Positions 16,564-25,245 of a DNA stretch of 64,000 bases are shown here, in pieces. Both the position numbers and the translations under genes were made by a program. Positions within the stretch are counted from its first letter, which is position 1. The number at the start of each line of letters is the position of its first letter. A model generated the notes under the pieces. The model was given only the letters and a program-made list of their open reading frames with translations, was not told the origin of the DNA and ran no database searches. Source of the stretch: Poriferisodalis sp965208895 (GTDB lineage: Bacteria > Actinomycetota > Acidimicrobiia > Acidimicrobiales > Poriferisodalaceae); the NCBI RefSeq assembly GCF_965208895.1, contig NZ_OZ242363.1:2356001-2420000 (forward strand), read 5' to 3'.

Positions 16564-16818
16564 CTACAGCGCGGCTTTGAGTTCGTCGAGGCTTGAGTAC
16601 TCGGTCAGTTCGTCGGGTCCGCGGGCCTCGCGCAGGGCCTCGACGGTTTCGGCGTTGGGGATGCTGACCTCGAACGGGACGCCTTGGCGCAGGACTACTT
16701 GCTTGTAGAACAGGGTGATCGCCTCGGTGGCCGACAACCCGAGTTCGCGAAGAACGCGCTCGGCCTGCACCTTGAGATCGGGTTCGACACGGGCTCGGAT
16801 CATCTCGGTCTTGGCCAT
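16564..16818 (-). CDS. RelB/DinJ-family antitoxin
   Basis: The product is 84 residues from ATG 16818 with GGAGG nearby. It has the ribbon-helix-helix start MAKTEMIRARVEPDLKVQAE, LRELGLSATEAITLFYKQVV, and a charged C-terminal tail that would wrap the toxin. It should repress its own operon and neutralise the adjacent YafQ-type toxin. Spacing to the toxin gene is six bases. Confidence 0.85.
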   Translation of the reverse strand: MAKTEMIRARVEPDLKVQAERVLRELGLSATEAITLFYKQVVLRQGVPFEVSIPNAETVEALREARGPDELTEYSSLDELKAAL

Positions 16819-17025
16819 AGTGCCACCTCCTGCGCCGTGCCCAAATGTATCTCAAACGAGGAACGAACAGGCTACGGTGCCGAGTGGAGATCGGCCTCGT
16901 ATCAGAGTCACCCTGAGGTTTCGCTGCCGTAAGCACTGGCCGATCTGCTCGGAGCAGAGGCCCGTGCAAATGCGCAGCGGTAGGATTGGTGCCATCAGTG
17001 AGGCCTCGGGCCCGGGGGCAGTGCC

Positions 17026-18129
17026 GTGTACTCGTCAATTGAGATCAGCGGCTTCCGGAGTCTCGAAGAGATGCGGCTCGAGGGCCTGAGCCGCGTGAAC
17101 CTGCTGGTGGGGTCGAACAACTCGGGCAAGACCTCGGTGCTCGAGAGCGTCGGGCTGCTGCACTCGGCTGGCGATTACCGGGTGTTGCGTTCGTTGCTCG
17201 AATTGCGCGGCGAGTGGCTGCCCGATGAGGATCACGGCCGCGTGTACGACATCGCCCAGTTGTTCTCGTGCCGAGACATGTCCGAGCGCATCCGCGTGAT
17301 GGGGCAACGGTCGGGCGCCGGATCGCGGCCTGGTGCAGTCGTGGCGGAACTCTCGGTGCAAATGGGACCCGTCCAGATGCCGTTGTTGCACCAAGACGAC
17401 GCCGGCGAGGCGGCAGACGAATCGCCGGGGCGTTTCGTTTGGGCATCCAGCGAGCGAAATCGCGACTTTGAGGCGGCTTTGACGGCCGATGGGATGCTGC
17501 CGGTTCGACAGCAAAGGTGGCACGGTTGGAGCGCCGACGACGACTTTCCACGGGTCCAGTTCGTGGGCACAGGCGGCTTGGTTCCCGGTGATGTCGGCGA
17601 CATCTTCGACGATGTGGTGCTGACCGACGCGGAGGACAGGGCAGTCGAGGCCATGCGGCTCATCGAGCCTCGCGTCGAACGGCTTGCGGTGCTCGCTTCG
17701 AGGCGTGCACCGCTCGGCGGCAGCGCGCGGGGCGGGATTCTCCTGCGGATGCAGGGCGTCGACGGCCGCGTTCCCATCGGCAGTGTCGGCGACGGCATGT
17801 GGCGATTGCTCGGCTTGGCACTGGCCTTGGCGCGAGCGCGGGGCGGAGTGCTGCTGGTGGACGAGATCGACACGGGCCTGCATTACACCGTGATGCAGAA
17901 GATGTGGACGATGCTCGCGGAACGCTCAAATTCCTTGGACGTGCAGGTGTTCGCCACCACCCACAGCCGTGACTGCTATGAGAGCCTCGCCTCGGTCGCC
18001 GACCCCGACGCCGAACCGCCCGGTGATCTGACAATTCACCGGATCGAGCCAGGCAACGGCACAAGCAGCATCGGCTTCAGCGAGCATGAGGTTGCGGCGG
18101 TTGCAGATCGCGGCCTCGAGGTTCGATAG
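17026..18129 (+). CDS. AAA15/OLD-type ATPase of a two-gene ATPase-TOPRIM unit
   Basis: The product is 367 residues from GTG 17026. The N-terminus is typical of ABC/SMC-like ATPases: IEISGFRSLEEMRLEGLSRV, NLLVGSNNSGKTSVLESVGL (Walker A). Near the C-terminus are ARGGVLLVDEIDTGLH (Walker B) and VFATTHSRDCYES (switch region). There is no TOPRIM domain in this protein. The next gene, starting directly after the stop, encodes one. This split arrangement resembles OLD-like and PARIS-type anti-phage systems in outline, but the partner family is different from that of PARIS. Confidence 0.8.
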   Translation: MYSSIEISGFRSLEEMRLEGLSRVNLLVGSNNSGKTSVLESVGLLHSAGDYRVLRSLLELRGEWLPDEDHGRVYDIAQLFSCRDMSERIRVMGQRSGAGSRPGAVVAELSVQMGPVQMPLLHQDDAGEAADESPGRFVWASSERNRDFEAALTADGMLPVRQQRWHGWSADDDFPRVQFVGTGGLVPGDVGDIFDDVVLTDAEDRAVEAMRLIEPRVERLAVLASRRAPLGGSARGGILLRMQGVDGRVPIGSVGDGMWRLLGLALALARARGGVLLVDEIDTGLHYTVMQKMWTMLAERSNSLDVQVFATTHSRDCYESLASVADPDAEPPGDLTIHRIEPGNGTSSIGFSEHEVAAVADRGLEVR

Positions 18130-18804
18130 GTGGCAGACCGGGCGCGGACCCCAGCGATGAAACTGCTCGTGGAGGGATCAACCGAACTGCGGGTGATCCC
18201 AGAGCTCGTTGAGGCGCAGGGAATCTCGTGGCAGGAGGCTGAAATCGGAAGTCAAGTGCCCTGCATCGACGATCGCGGCGGCCTCGCGAACATCCTCAAA
18301 GCGGGCACGATTTCCGCTGAATTCAAGGCCAGCGGTCTCCAGCGGCTCGGTGTGATCATCGACGCCAACGGCAATCCCTCGGGACGCTGGGATGCAATCC
18401 GGCAACGATGCGAGTCCGAATTGCCCGACATGGCCGATCTGCCCGAGCAGATACCCGAAGACGGCTTCGTTCGACAGCGACAAGACGGCTCGTGGTTCGG
18501 CGTGTGGATCATGCCTGACAATCGCCACCAAGGCGCCCTCGAAGAGTTCCTGCTCGGACTTGTCCCCGACGACGACGCCGAACTCGTGGAGTATGCCGGA
18601 CACTGTGTCGACGGGGCACAGGAACGAGGAGCGTCCTTGCGGGAGGTCGACGTCACGAAATCGGTGGCCCACACCTGGCTCGCATGGCAGGAAGAACCCG
18701 GGCCCCAACTGCACGAAGCCGTCATACGAAGACTGCTCGACCCGCGGCATCCTCAATCGCAGCAGTTCGTTTCCTGGCTCACACAGCTGTTTGGTCTCTC
18801 ATAG
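18130..18804 (+). CDS. DUF3226-like TOPRIM-domain protein
   Basis: The product is 224 residues from GTG 18130, immediately after the ATPase stop. Motifs fit the DUF3226 type of TOPRIM-like proteins: MKLLVEGSTELRVIPELV (the Glu-Gly motif), LQRLGVIIDANGNPSGRW (the acidic motif), VWIMPDNRHQGALEEFLLGL, and VTKSVAHTWLAWQEEPG. TOPRIM proteins cut or nick nucleic acid, usually in partnership with such an ATPase. The pair is a candidate defence module; this role is inferred from domain pairing and the island context. Confidence 0.7.
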   Translation: MADRARTPAMKLLVEGSTELRVIPELVEAQGISWQEAEIGSQVPCIDDRGGLANILKAGTISAEFKASGLQRLGVIIDANGNPSGRWDAIRQRCESELPDMADLPEQIPEDGFVRQRQDGSWFGVWIMPDNRHQGALEEFLLGLVPDDDAELVEYAGHCVDGAQERGASLREVDVTKSVAHTWLAWQEEPGPQLHEAVIRRLLDPRHPQSQQFVSWLTQLFGLS

Positions 18805-19224
18805 TCGACAGCTGATGTCGTGGGCGCGTCCGCGCCAAGAGCAGCGATGATCGACGCCGATGATCTACCGCCGGTGCTCGACGATGCATCGTCGGCGATC
18901 CAGTTCCGGCTCAGCCCCGCATCCACTCCAGGATCGCGGCGGCGCCCGCGAACAGCACCACAACCTCCGCCGGCAGCGCAAGGGCAACCCTCCAGGCTCG
19001 CCGCCCGGCGTCCTTGCTGTCGGCCTCGCGCTCAGCGGCGCGTTCCTTGCTGTCGGCTTCGCGCTCGGCGGCGCGCTCTTTGAGATCGGGCACGGACCAT
19101 AGACGCGCCGGGATCCCACGCCAAGCGAATTTGAGTGTTTCTCAATGAACACAGCGCCTGAAGCAGGCCGCGAGAGGAATTGCATCGGATAGTGCCATGT
19201 CGTAGGTCACGGCTGGTTCTCGTG
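18805..19224. other. intergenic with an EWxRG-family tail remnant
   Basis: Bases 18911-19093 (minus) encode KERAAEREADSKERAAEREA followed by a membrane helix (VALALPAEVVVLFAGAAAIL) and EWMRG, a detached tail of the coiled-coil membrane family with a duplicated 27-30 bp AAEREADSKE unit. A start at ATG 19093 would give a 60-residue protein that could be expressed. The rest holds no recognisable gene. Confidence 0.5.
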
Positions 19225-20793
19225 TCACACTCCCGTGCCAGCATGGGGTATGGCGGGATCGCTGCTGTCAGGTGCTGTTGGCGGCTGGCTTGCTTCTGCT
19301 GCCCGTATGGCAGCGGAACGCGCCGACTGGGCAGCAGCGCTTGCTTGTTCCAGCGCTTTCCTGCTGCCGGGACTGCCTGGATGATCCGGGCAGGCCTTGA
19401 ATCGCAATCTGCGCCTGCAGTGGTTGTTGCCGGCGAGTGGCTGTCCACATCGGACCGCCCGAATCGAAGCGCCGGCTGTCCGTTGCGGTGACCTTGCTGG
19501 GGAGCCGTCCGCTTCCTTGCTCATGCTGGTACATGTTCGCTTGCGGTGAATCAAGCGCCTCCGCAAGTCGGTCACCGTCCGCGATTCCCGGAACTCGACC
19601 GACAGCGTTGAGACTGCCAGATCGAATGCCTCCGGTACGGCGGCAGCTATCTGCTCGGCGCGTTCGACGGTTTCTGCTCTGTCGAGGCCCAGCGCGTCGG
19701 CTGTGGATTCCCACGCTGATCTGCGGTCGCTCTTGCGCAGTGTGTAGTTCTTCCCGATGCGCTGAGCGAGAGCGATTCTCGACACGTTGTCGTCTTCGAC
19801 ATACGGCAGCCCGCTGGCCAAGTCGTAGAGCGGCGCAAGCCGAACATCGCCATCGGCGCCGATCAGCAGGCTGTAGTTCTTCGCGTGCGCGTCCGTGCCG
19901 CCGATCACCCAGTTGAAGATGAGCGCGTCCCGATACGCGGCGATGTCCTCAGATGGGCACGACGACACGGACCGCAGCAGCTTCGCAACCTGCGCGACGG
20001 ACGGCCCGCCCTTGACCTGATACTTGCGACGAGGTTCGATGCCGAGTGCTTGGCAGAGGTCTTCTTGATGCAGTCGCACCACGGCTCCATCACGCTGCAG
20101 ACGGTCGTATCGCTTGATCACGACTGTCTGAATGCCGCCGATCTTCAGCACTTCTGTTTCCGCTGTCGGCAGCCCGAGGCGTCGGGCTGCTGTTTGGCAC
20201 AGGTGCTCATTGACTGGCAGGTCGTCGTAGTCGTGCTTCCTCAGCTGCGGCTTGAGAATGTGCGTAGAGGGAACTATGCCGGTCGGCCTGCCCCATCGGT
20301 CCCCGTCATGATGCAAAGACGTCTTGGTCTCGCCTCCGCTCAAACTGAACTGCAACCACGCAGGGTCCCCGAGCCACGCAGTGCCGTCCTCATGGAGGTC
20401 GCGCACAACCTGATCCAGTTCTCGCTGGCTCAACCATTGGACGCTGCCGCCGCGACGAAGCAGGTCGTCGATCCCGTCAGGATCGCAGAACTGCACCGCG
20501 CCGGCACAGTCATGGCCCACAGCTGTCCCGAGCAGGGAGAAAGAGGTCAAGTCCGGCAGGTCGAAGTCGTCAGCCCAGCGCCGAATCACCCGAGGATCAT
20601 CCGGCAGGAGGCCGCGTAACCACGGCTCCACCGCAGCAGCTCGATGTTCTCTGCGGCTCAGAGGGAGCGACAGTGACAGGGGGCGGGTTGCATCGTCGCG
20701 GTACAGCAAGCGCGCCCCGAGCCTGCCGCGACCCCTGACGAGATCAGCGACATGGATGCCGTCGAGCAGTACCGCTAGCGCGTCGCTGGGCAT
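19225..20793 (-). CDS. hipA: HipA-type serine/threonine kinase toxin with long C-terminal extension
   Basis: The product is 522 residues from ATG 20793. Family motifs are PLSLSLPLSRREHRAAAVEP, WLRGLLPDD, FSLSGGETKTSL, STHILKPQL, GGTDAHAKNYSLLIG (catalytic loop) and LAPLYDLASGLPY. The kinase body ends near residue 415. About 100 further residues, rich in Arg, Ala and Pro (from LRRRLIHRKRTC on), have no counterpart in the hipA at 8174-9490. They may reflect loss of the original stop codon. The start overlaps the hipB end by 19 bases. Confidence 0.85.
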   Translation of the reverse strand: MPSDALAVLLDGIHVADLVRGRGRLGARLLYRDDATRPLSLSLPLSRREHRAAAVEPWLRGLLPDDPRVIRRWADDFDLPDLTSFSLLGTAVGHDCAGAVQFCDPDGIDDLLRRGGSVQWLSQRELDQVVRDLHEDGTAWLGDPAWLQFSLSGGETKTSLHHDGDRWGRPTGIVPSTHILKPQLRKHDYDDLPVNEHLCQTAARRLGLPTAETEVLKIGGIQTVVIKRYDRLQRDGAVVRLHQEDLCQALGIEPRRKYQVKGGPSVAQVAKLLRSVSSCPSEDIAAYRDALIFNWVIGGTDAHAKNYSLLIGADGDVRLAPLYDLASGLPYVEDDNVSRIALAQRIGKNYTLRKSDRRSAWESTADALGLDRAETVERAEQIAAAVPEAFDLAVSTLSVEFRESRTVTDLRRRLIHRKRTCTSMSKEADGSPARSPQRTAGASIRAVRCGQPLAGNNHCRRRLRFKACPDHPGSPGSRKALEQASAAAQSARSAAIRAAEASQPPTAPDSSDPAIPHAGTGV

Positions 20794-21077
20794 CGTGGCA
20801 CTAACGGTGTCGCAGAAACCGCATCCGACAAGACCGAGAGATGCGCTTCGTCTTCACGGTGGGCTCCGATGCGCAGCGCACACCCGTAGGCGTCGAGCAG
20901 GCTCAGCAGGGTGCGCACCGACAGCCCCCCTTGCCCGCGTTCGGCTGAACTGATCGTCGGCCGAGTCGTGCCGGCCAATGCCGCAGCGTCGTGCTGGCTC
21001 AGGCCAGCGACACGACGCGCTTCGCGCAAGGCTATGCCGAGGCCTTCGCAAGTGAGGATGTCACGACGCTCATACAC
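20775..21077 (-). CDS. hipB: HipB-type XRE-family antitoxin/repressor
   Basis: I place the start at GTG 21077, giving 100 residues. The XRE helix-turn-helix is EGLGIALREARRVAGLSQHD, AAALAGTTRPTISSAERGQG, LSVRTLLSLLDAYGCALRIG. The frame extends upstream without a stop into the neighbouring ImmA copy, but that extension is arginine-rich antisense sequence. It overlaps hipA by 19 bases. An AATTGA/TCAATT inverted repeat lies just upstream. Confidence 0.8.
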   Translation of the reverse strand: MYERRDILTCEGLGIALREARRVAGLSQHDAAALAGTTRPTISSAERGQGGLSVRTLLSLLDAYGCALRIGAHREDEAHLSVLSDAVSATPLVPRCPATR

Positions 21078-21091
21078 AGGCGCAAGATTAC

Positions 21092-21115
21092 AATTGAATG
21101 ATTTATTTGTCAATT
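21092..21115 (-). promoter_or_regulatory. AATTGA-n12-TCAATT inverted repeat upstream of hipB
   Basis: AATTGA (21092-21097) and TCAATT (21110-21115) form an inverted repeat in a very AT-rich patch 15-40 bp upstream of the hipB start. Location and symmetry fit an operator overlapping the promoter. It shares no sequence with the 28-bp array of the first hipBA. Confidence 0.4.
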
Positions 21116-21184
21116 TCGATGCAGCGTTCAAGGCATGTGCGCTGCCGTCGAAAGGCTCGCTGTCGAGGACTTGCGCATCTTCTC

Positions 21185-22510
21185 GAATGGCTGGCCGAGA
21201 ACTGGGATCCGCTGCTGCACGAGGAACGGCACCCCTCAGCAGTGCGGCCTGCCAATAGCGCCGCCGAAGTCGGCAGCATCGCCTCGGCGCTGAGCCTCGG
21301 TTCGATCGGACTCGCACATGCGGCGGCTGCGCAGGAAGCATGCTTCGCTTGGCAGCAACGACATGCGTTGCGAACCGCGCGCGACGGCGGCATCTTCCCT
21401 GATGTCCATCTTCGACGATTCCGAGACAAGGCGGAGATCTCCTGGAAAGCCAACCGTCTCGCTGGGGCCGACGATGTCAGCTTCATGGCTACCAATGGGA
21501 CTGCACGCGACGATCTGCACGCTGTTGCTGGCGCGCTGCACGAGATGCTCGAGAGCGCTTCTGGGTGGCTTCACGCCCAGGTTCCCGAGTCACAGCGGTG
21601 CGCGTCGCTCGTCGAGTCCATCGGGGCGCTTCGACAGCCCCGGCGGTCGGAGGCGCGAGCTGCGTGGCTCGCTGGGCTCGGTGACACTCGCAAGGAGTTC
21701 CTCACACGCTGGCGCGATCTGCGGGACCGGGCCCGCACATCGGGATCCCCGCAGGCGGCCGAGGCCGTGTTCGGCGGCGCCAGCTCAGGCGAGATCGTGC
21801 TCGACGGGTGCCTCGCGCCGCTGCTCTTCGGCTCTGCAAGTCCCACGATCACCCAAGACGACGCAGCGTCGCTGGCGACGCTGCTGCTGGAGTCCTACGA
21901 GGAATCACCTGACGACGGCCTGGCGCACCTAGTTTTCGGCGAGCCGATCGACGTCACTCAGCCACCCTGGCAGCAGGGTTACGACCTCGCAGATGAACTG
22001 CTGGACGACACCGGGAGCGATCTCGCAGCGTCAAGCAAGCACTTGGAGGAATGGCTGGCGGACTGGCGCGTCCAAGTGGCCACGATCGCCTTGGACGACC
22101 CAGAACTGCGAGCCGTGTCGTTTGTCAGCGCCCATCACGCGCCCCGGATCGTGCTCAACCAAAACCACTGGTCAGCACACAGGCCGCAGACACGACGATT
22201 CACGCTCGCCCACGAACTCTGCCATCTGCTGCACGACCGTTCAGTCGGGGCGAGCTTGGCAGTCGCATCCGGCCCGTGGGCACCACTCGCCATCGAACAG
22301 CGCGCCAACGCATTTGCAGCGTGGCTCCTGATGCCACCGGACCGACTGAACTCTGCGATTGCGTGGGCGCGCAACGCGATCAACACACACGAGGGCCTCG
22401 CATCTGCGGCCTCCGAACTCGAAGTCAGCAAGCTTGCGCTCTTGGAGCACTTGGGCAACTTGGGACATCTCAACGAGGAGGACCGGCACCGGCTGCGCCT
22501 CGACCTCTGA
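21185..22510 (+). pseudogene. ImmA/IrrE metallopeptidase, 5'-truncated duplicate
   Basis: From 21185 the sequence repeats the last 440 codons of the gene at 10950-12491 without change, including the HELCH zinc motif. The first about 75 codons of the normal gene are missing. An ATG at 21098 would add 29 unrelated residues (MIYLSISMQRSRHVRCRRKA and on) and give a 470-residue product. Because that head also carries the hipB promoter region on the other strand, I treat it as accidental. The small partner gene was not copied. Confidence 0.65.
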
Positions 22511-22749
22511 ATAGGAATCCGAGCGACTTGGCACCCCACGGCATCTAGCCGGGCGACACCTCAAGCGGCGCCCGACAGTTCGCTGTCGGCTCTCGAAACG
22601 ACTCAGTCGGCCGCCCTCAGCCGCGCAGCCACTCCAAGATCGCTGCGGCACCCGCGAACAGCACCACAACCTCCACTGGCAGCGCAAGGGCAATCTTCCA
22701 GGCTCGCCGGCCGGCGTCCTTGCGATCGGCCTCGCGCTCAGCAGCGCTC
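21185..22749. repeat. 1.56-kb direct duplication, copy 2
   Basis: This is the second copy of 11166-12730 (offset 10019 bp, three differences seen). Its right end lies in the intact EWLRG-family gene at 22617-23033, which suggests that this copy is the donor for that part, while the ImmA part is intact only in copy 1. Each locus therefore holds one complete and one truncated gene, as expected for non-reciprocal exchange. Confidence 0.9.
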
Positions 22750-23033
22750 TGCTGGAGATCGGCCTCGCGCAACTCGACGAGCCGGTCGAACTTCTCGTCC
22801 ACCCGCCCGGCAAGCGCGTCGACCTTGCCTTCGACGCGCCCGATATCGGCCTTGACCGCGCGCACATCGTCTTTGACCAGACGCACGTCTTCCTTCACTG
22901 CGCGCACATCGTCCTTGGTGGCGAGCTCGGCCGCAGGCACGGGGCTCAAGCGGGACATCACGTACTCCGCGACTGTCGCATCGGCCTGTTCACGCATCCA
23001 ATCGTAAGCACGGACCCGAACAGCTTCAGACAC
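22617..23033 (-). CDS. coiled-coil membrane protein, intact EWLRG-family member
   Basis: The product is 138 residues from GTG 23033 (GGAGG 5 bases upstream). Domains in order are a conserved head (VSEAVRVRAYDWMREQADAT, VAEYVMSRLSPVPAAELATK), a coiled coil of VKDDVRAVKADIG-type heptads (residues 40-95), a charged EREADRKDAGRR linker, and a C-terminal membrane helix (IALALPVEVVVLFAGAAA) ending ILEWLRG. It is the reference copy for the many fragments in the island. It faces the paralogue at 23203-23571 across a shared control region. The layout suggests an oligomeric, membrane-tethered protein. Confidence 0.7.
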   Translation of the reverse strand: MSEAVRVRAYDWMREQADATVAEYVMSRLSPVPAAELATKDDVRAVKEDVRLVKDDVRAVKADIGRVEGKVDALAGRVDEKFDRLVELREADLQQSAAEREADRKDAGRRAWKIALALPVEVVVLFAGAAAILEWLRG

Positions 23034-23126
23034 AGCGGCCTCCTGGACTACGCAGCGAACGAGATCGGATGCGAACGGTAAGCGGGCAAGCGGCGGTGAT
23101 ACAAGCGGCGGCAAGCAGTCAAATGG

Positions 23127-23139
23127 ACTGAAATTCAGT
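23127..23139. promoter_or_regulatory. palindrome ACTGAAATTCAGT between divergent family members
   Basis: A 13-bp palindrome (ACTGAA-A-TTCAGT) sits between the divergent genes 22617-23033 and 23203-23571. Related half sites precede the family members at 1464 and 13681. It is a candidate shared operator. Confidence 0.45.
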
Positions 23140-23202
23140 TTGACCTCAGACGGGTGCCTTCTACGGTGTCCGACAGTTCGCTGCCGCCGTCTGGAGACCG
23201 CC

Positions 23203-23571
23203 TTGTCTGAAGAAGATCGATCTCGGCTCTACGCTTGGCTGCGTGAGCAGACCGACGAGCCGCTCGCGGAGTACGTGATGTCGTGCTTGACCCCCGCGCC
23301 ATTGCCGGACCTGGTCACCAAGCAGCACCTCGAGACAGTGCTCGCGGCGGAGTTCTCTGCGTTTGCGCTGACCATGGCTGCGCAGCGCGAGGCAGACCGC
23401 GAAGCAGCAGCTGCGCAACGCGAGGCGGACCACAGGGCAGCGGCCGAACAGCGCGAGGCGGATCGCACGGCGCTGGACCGGCGCCTGCGGTGGATCTCGG
23501 TCGCGCTGCCGATTGAGATCGTGGTGGCGCTCTCAGCAGTCGTGGCCATCACCGAGTGGCTGCGCGGCTGA
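23203..23571 (+). CDS. coiled-coil membrane protein, EWLRG family
   Basis: I place the start at TTG 23203, because GGAG lies 7 bases upstream and the following codons (LSEEDRSRLYAWLREQTDEP) match the GTG-started paralogue at 13681. The product is 122 residues. After the head (AEYVMSCLTPAPLPDLVTKQ) comes a coiled coil of tandem QREADREAAA-type units (residues 68-100) and a membrane helix (WISVALPIEIVVALSAVV) ending ITEWLRG. It is divergent from the member at 22617-23033. Function unknown. Confidence 0.65.
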   Translation: MSEEDRSRLYAWLREQTDEPLAEYVMSCLTPAPLPDLVTKQHLETVLAAEFSAFALTMAAQREADREAAAAQREADHRAAAEQREADRTALDRRLRWISVALPIEIVVALSAVVAITEWLRG

Positions 23572-23635
23572 CCAGACGGCACACCTCCAGCGACAGCGGC
23601 CTTGGGACCGGCTCACTGCACATGAGAGCAGCCGG

Positions 23636-24958
23636 TCAGGACTGGTGGGCTTCGATGGCGGCGAGGGCGTCTGCGAGGGTCTCGACCCCGACGACGGCGA
23701 CGGACGGCTCGGCGACGGCGGTCGCTTCGTCGACCTGCGATGCGGGTACCAGGAACAGGTCGGTGCCGGCTCGGACGACGGCGTGCGACTTCTGGGGGAC
23801 GCCGCCGATGGGGCCGACGGTTCCGTCGTGGTGGATGGTGCCGGTGGCGGCGATGTCCAGATTGCCGGTGAGGGGTTCGGGTGTGAGGGCGTCGATGACC
23901 GACAGCGTGAACGCCAGGCCTGCGGAGGGGCCGCCGATGTTCTCGATGTTGAGGGTCACGTCGATGGGGAGCTCTTCGAACTTGACGTGGGTGGTAACGA
24001 GGACGCCGAGCAGGGCGACGCCGTCACGGTCGGCCAAAGTGACAGTGACGTCGCGGAGTTGACCGTCGGGGTCGAGGGCGGTGAGCGTGGCTTCGGCGCC
24101 CGGTTCGTTGGCCTTGATGGTGTCGGAGAGTTGCTTGGCCGTGGTGATGGCGGTGCCGTCGACCCGTTGGACGATGTCACCGATGTGGAGGGCTTCGTGG
24201 GCGGGGGCATCGACCACGATCCGCTCGATGCGGGCGCCGATCGGCGACATGATCTCGTAGCCCAGGTGTTCGAGGGCGACTGCCACGGCGATCTGGGTGG
24301 ACTGGTCCATCTGGAGGCGGCCGGCCTCACGGTTCTCGGCGACCGTGCGCTCGCCGAGGATGTCTTCGAGGTCGACGACTTCGAGGGCACCATCGAGCCA
24401 GCCGCCGATCACCTCGAACAGCGACGGGGCGAAGCTGGTGCGGACGCTGACGAGGGAGATGGATGCCTCGGAGGCGTAGGCGGGGTGGTCCGCGATGTCG
24501 ACGAAATCCTCGATGTCGGCCGTGGCGCCCGGGGCGATGACTGCTTTGTCGTAGAGCTGGTAGCTGAAGCCGCCGCCGATGAGGACGGTCAGGGCGAGCA
24601 TGGTGCTGATGAGGCCGATGGCGCCGCGCGAGAACTGCAGGGCGCGCGGGTGGCCTGATGCGGTGGCGTCAGGGTCGTCGTACGGGTCGCCGGGATCGTC
24701 GGCAGGGTCGGCGGCGGGATCGGCATAGCCGTCGGCAGAGTCGGCAGCGGCGGGACCGGTCGGACCCGAGTCGGCGGCGGCTGCGCCGGTACGGCCAGCG
24801 GCGGCTTCCCTGGCTGCTCGCGGGGTGAAGCCGAGGTCGTCGAGCGATCCTGCGAGGGCGCGCCAGCCGAGATCAGCCTCGTCCTCGGCGGGTCGGTCGT
24901 CGGGATCGTCTGGCGGCGGGCGGCCGGACGCATCGGTCACAGGCGCACAGCGTGCCAT
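23636..24958 (-). CDS. membrane-anchored PDZ-Lon (S16) serine protease, YlbL-type
   Basis: The product is 440 residues from ATG 24958 (GTG 24940 also possible). An acidic, Pro/Ala-rich cytoplasmic stretch of about 110 residues is followed by one membrane helix (GAIGLISTMLALTVLIGGGF). A PDZ domain follows (HIGDIVQRVDGTAITTAKQL), then a Lon-type catalytic domain with the Ser in GGPSAGLAFTLSV and the Lys in GGVPQKSHAVVRAG, the S16 Ser-Lys dyad. No ATPase domain is present. Homologues are surface proteases of Gram-positive bacteria. The long N-terminal tail is more extended than usual. Confidence 0.9.
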   Translation of the reverse strand: MARCAPVTDASGRPPPDDPDDRPAEDEADLGWRALAGSLDDLGFTPRAAREAAAGRTGAAAADSGPTGPAAADSADGYADPAADPADDPGDPYDDPDATASGHPRALQFSRGAIGLISTMLALTVLIGGGFSYQLYDKAVIAPGATADIEDFVDIADHPAYASEASISLVSVRTSFAPSLFEVIGGWLDGALEVVDLEDILGERTVAENREAGRLQMDQSTQIAVAVALEHLGYEIMSPIGARIERIVVDAPAHEALHIGDIVQRVDGTAITTAKQLSDTIKANEPGAEATLTALDPDGQLRDVTVTLADRDGVALLGVLVTTHVKFEELPIDVTLNIENIGGPSAGLAFTLSVIDALTPEPLTGNLDIAATGTIHHDGTVGPIGGVPQKSHAVVRAGTDLFLVPASQVDEATAVAEPSVAVVGVETLADALAAIEAHQS

Positions 24959-25080
24959 GCGCCCCACCGCCGCCACGCGCGGTCACACCGCCGGACACAC
25001 CAGCCACAAAGTCACACCACCTGGCATGGCCCCCGCCGGGGGCACGCGCGGTCGGGTCGCCGATGCGCCATATTGGACGC

Positions 25081-25245
25081 ATGGAGTCGGGGCGCTGGCC
25101 GTACAAGCCGACCGCGATCTGGCGCAAGCTGGTTGCGGTGATCGGGTTAGGGGCGTTCACCGTGATCTGCGTGGTGGCGCTCGTGGCGCTGGTGGTGGTC
25201 GGCGCCGCGGTGGGGGCGCTGGTGCTCGAAGCGCTCATCGGGTGA
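25081..25245 (+). CDS. small single-span membrane protein
   Basis: The product is 54 residues from ATG 25081: a short basic start (MESGRWPYKPTAIWRKLVAV) and one long hydrophobic helix to the end. It is divergent from the PDZ-Lon gene. Its TGA overlaps a GTG that opens the next small frame (GTGA). No family is recognised. Confidence 0.55.
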   Translation: MESGRWPYKPTAIWRKLVAVIGLGAFTVICVVALVALVVVGAAVGALVLEALIG

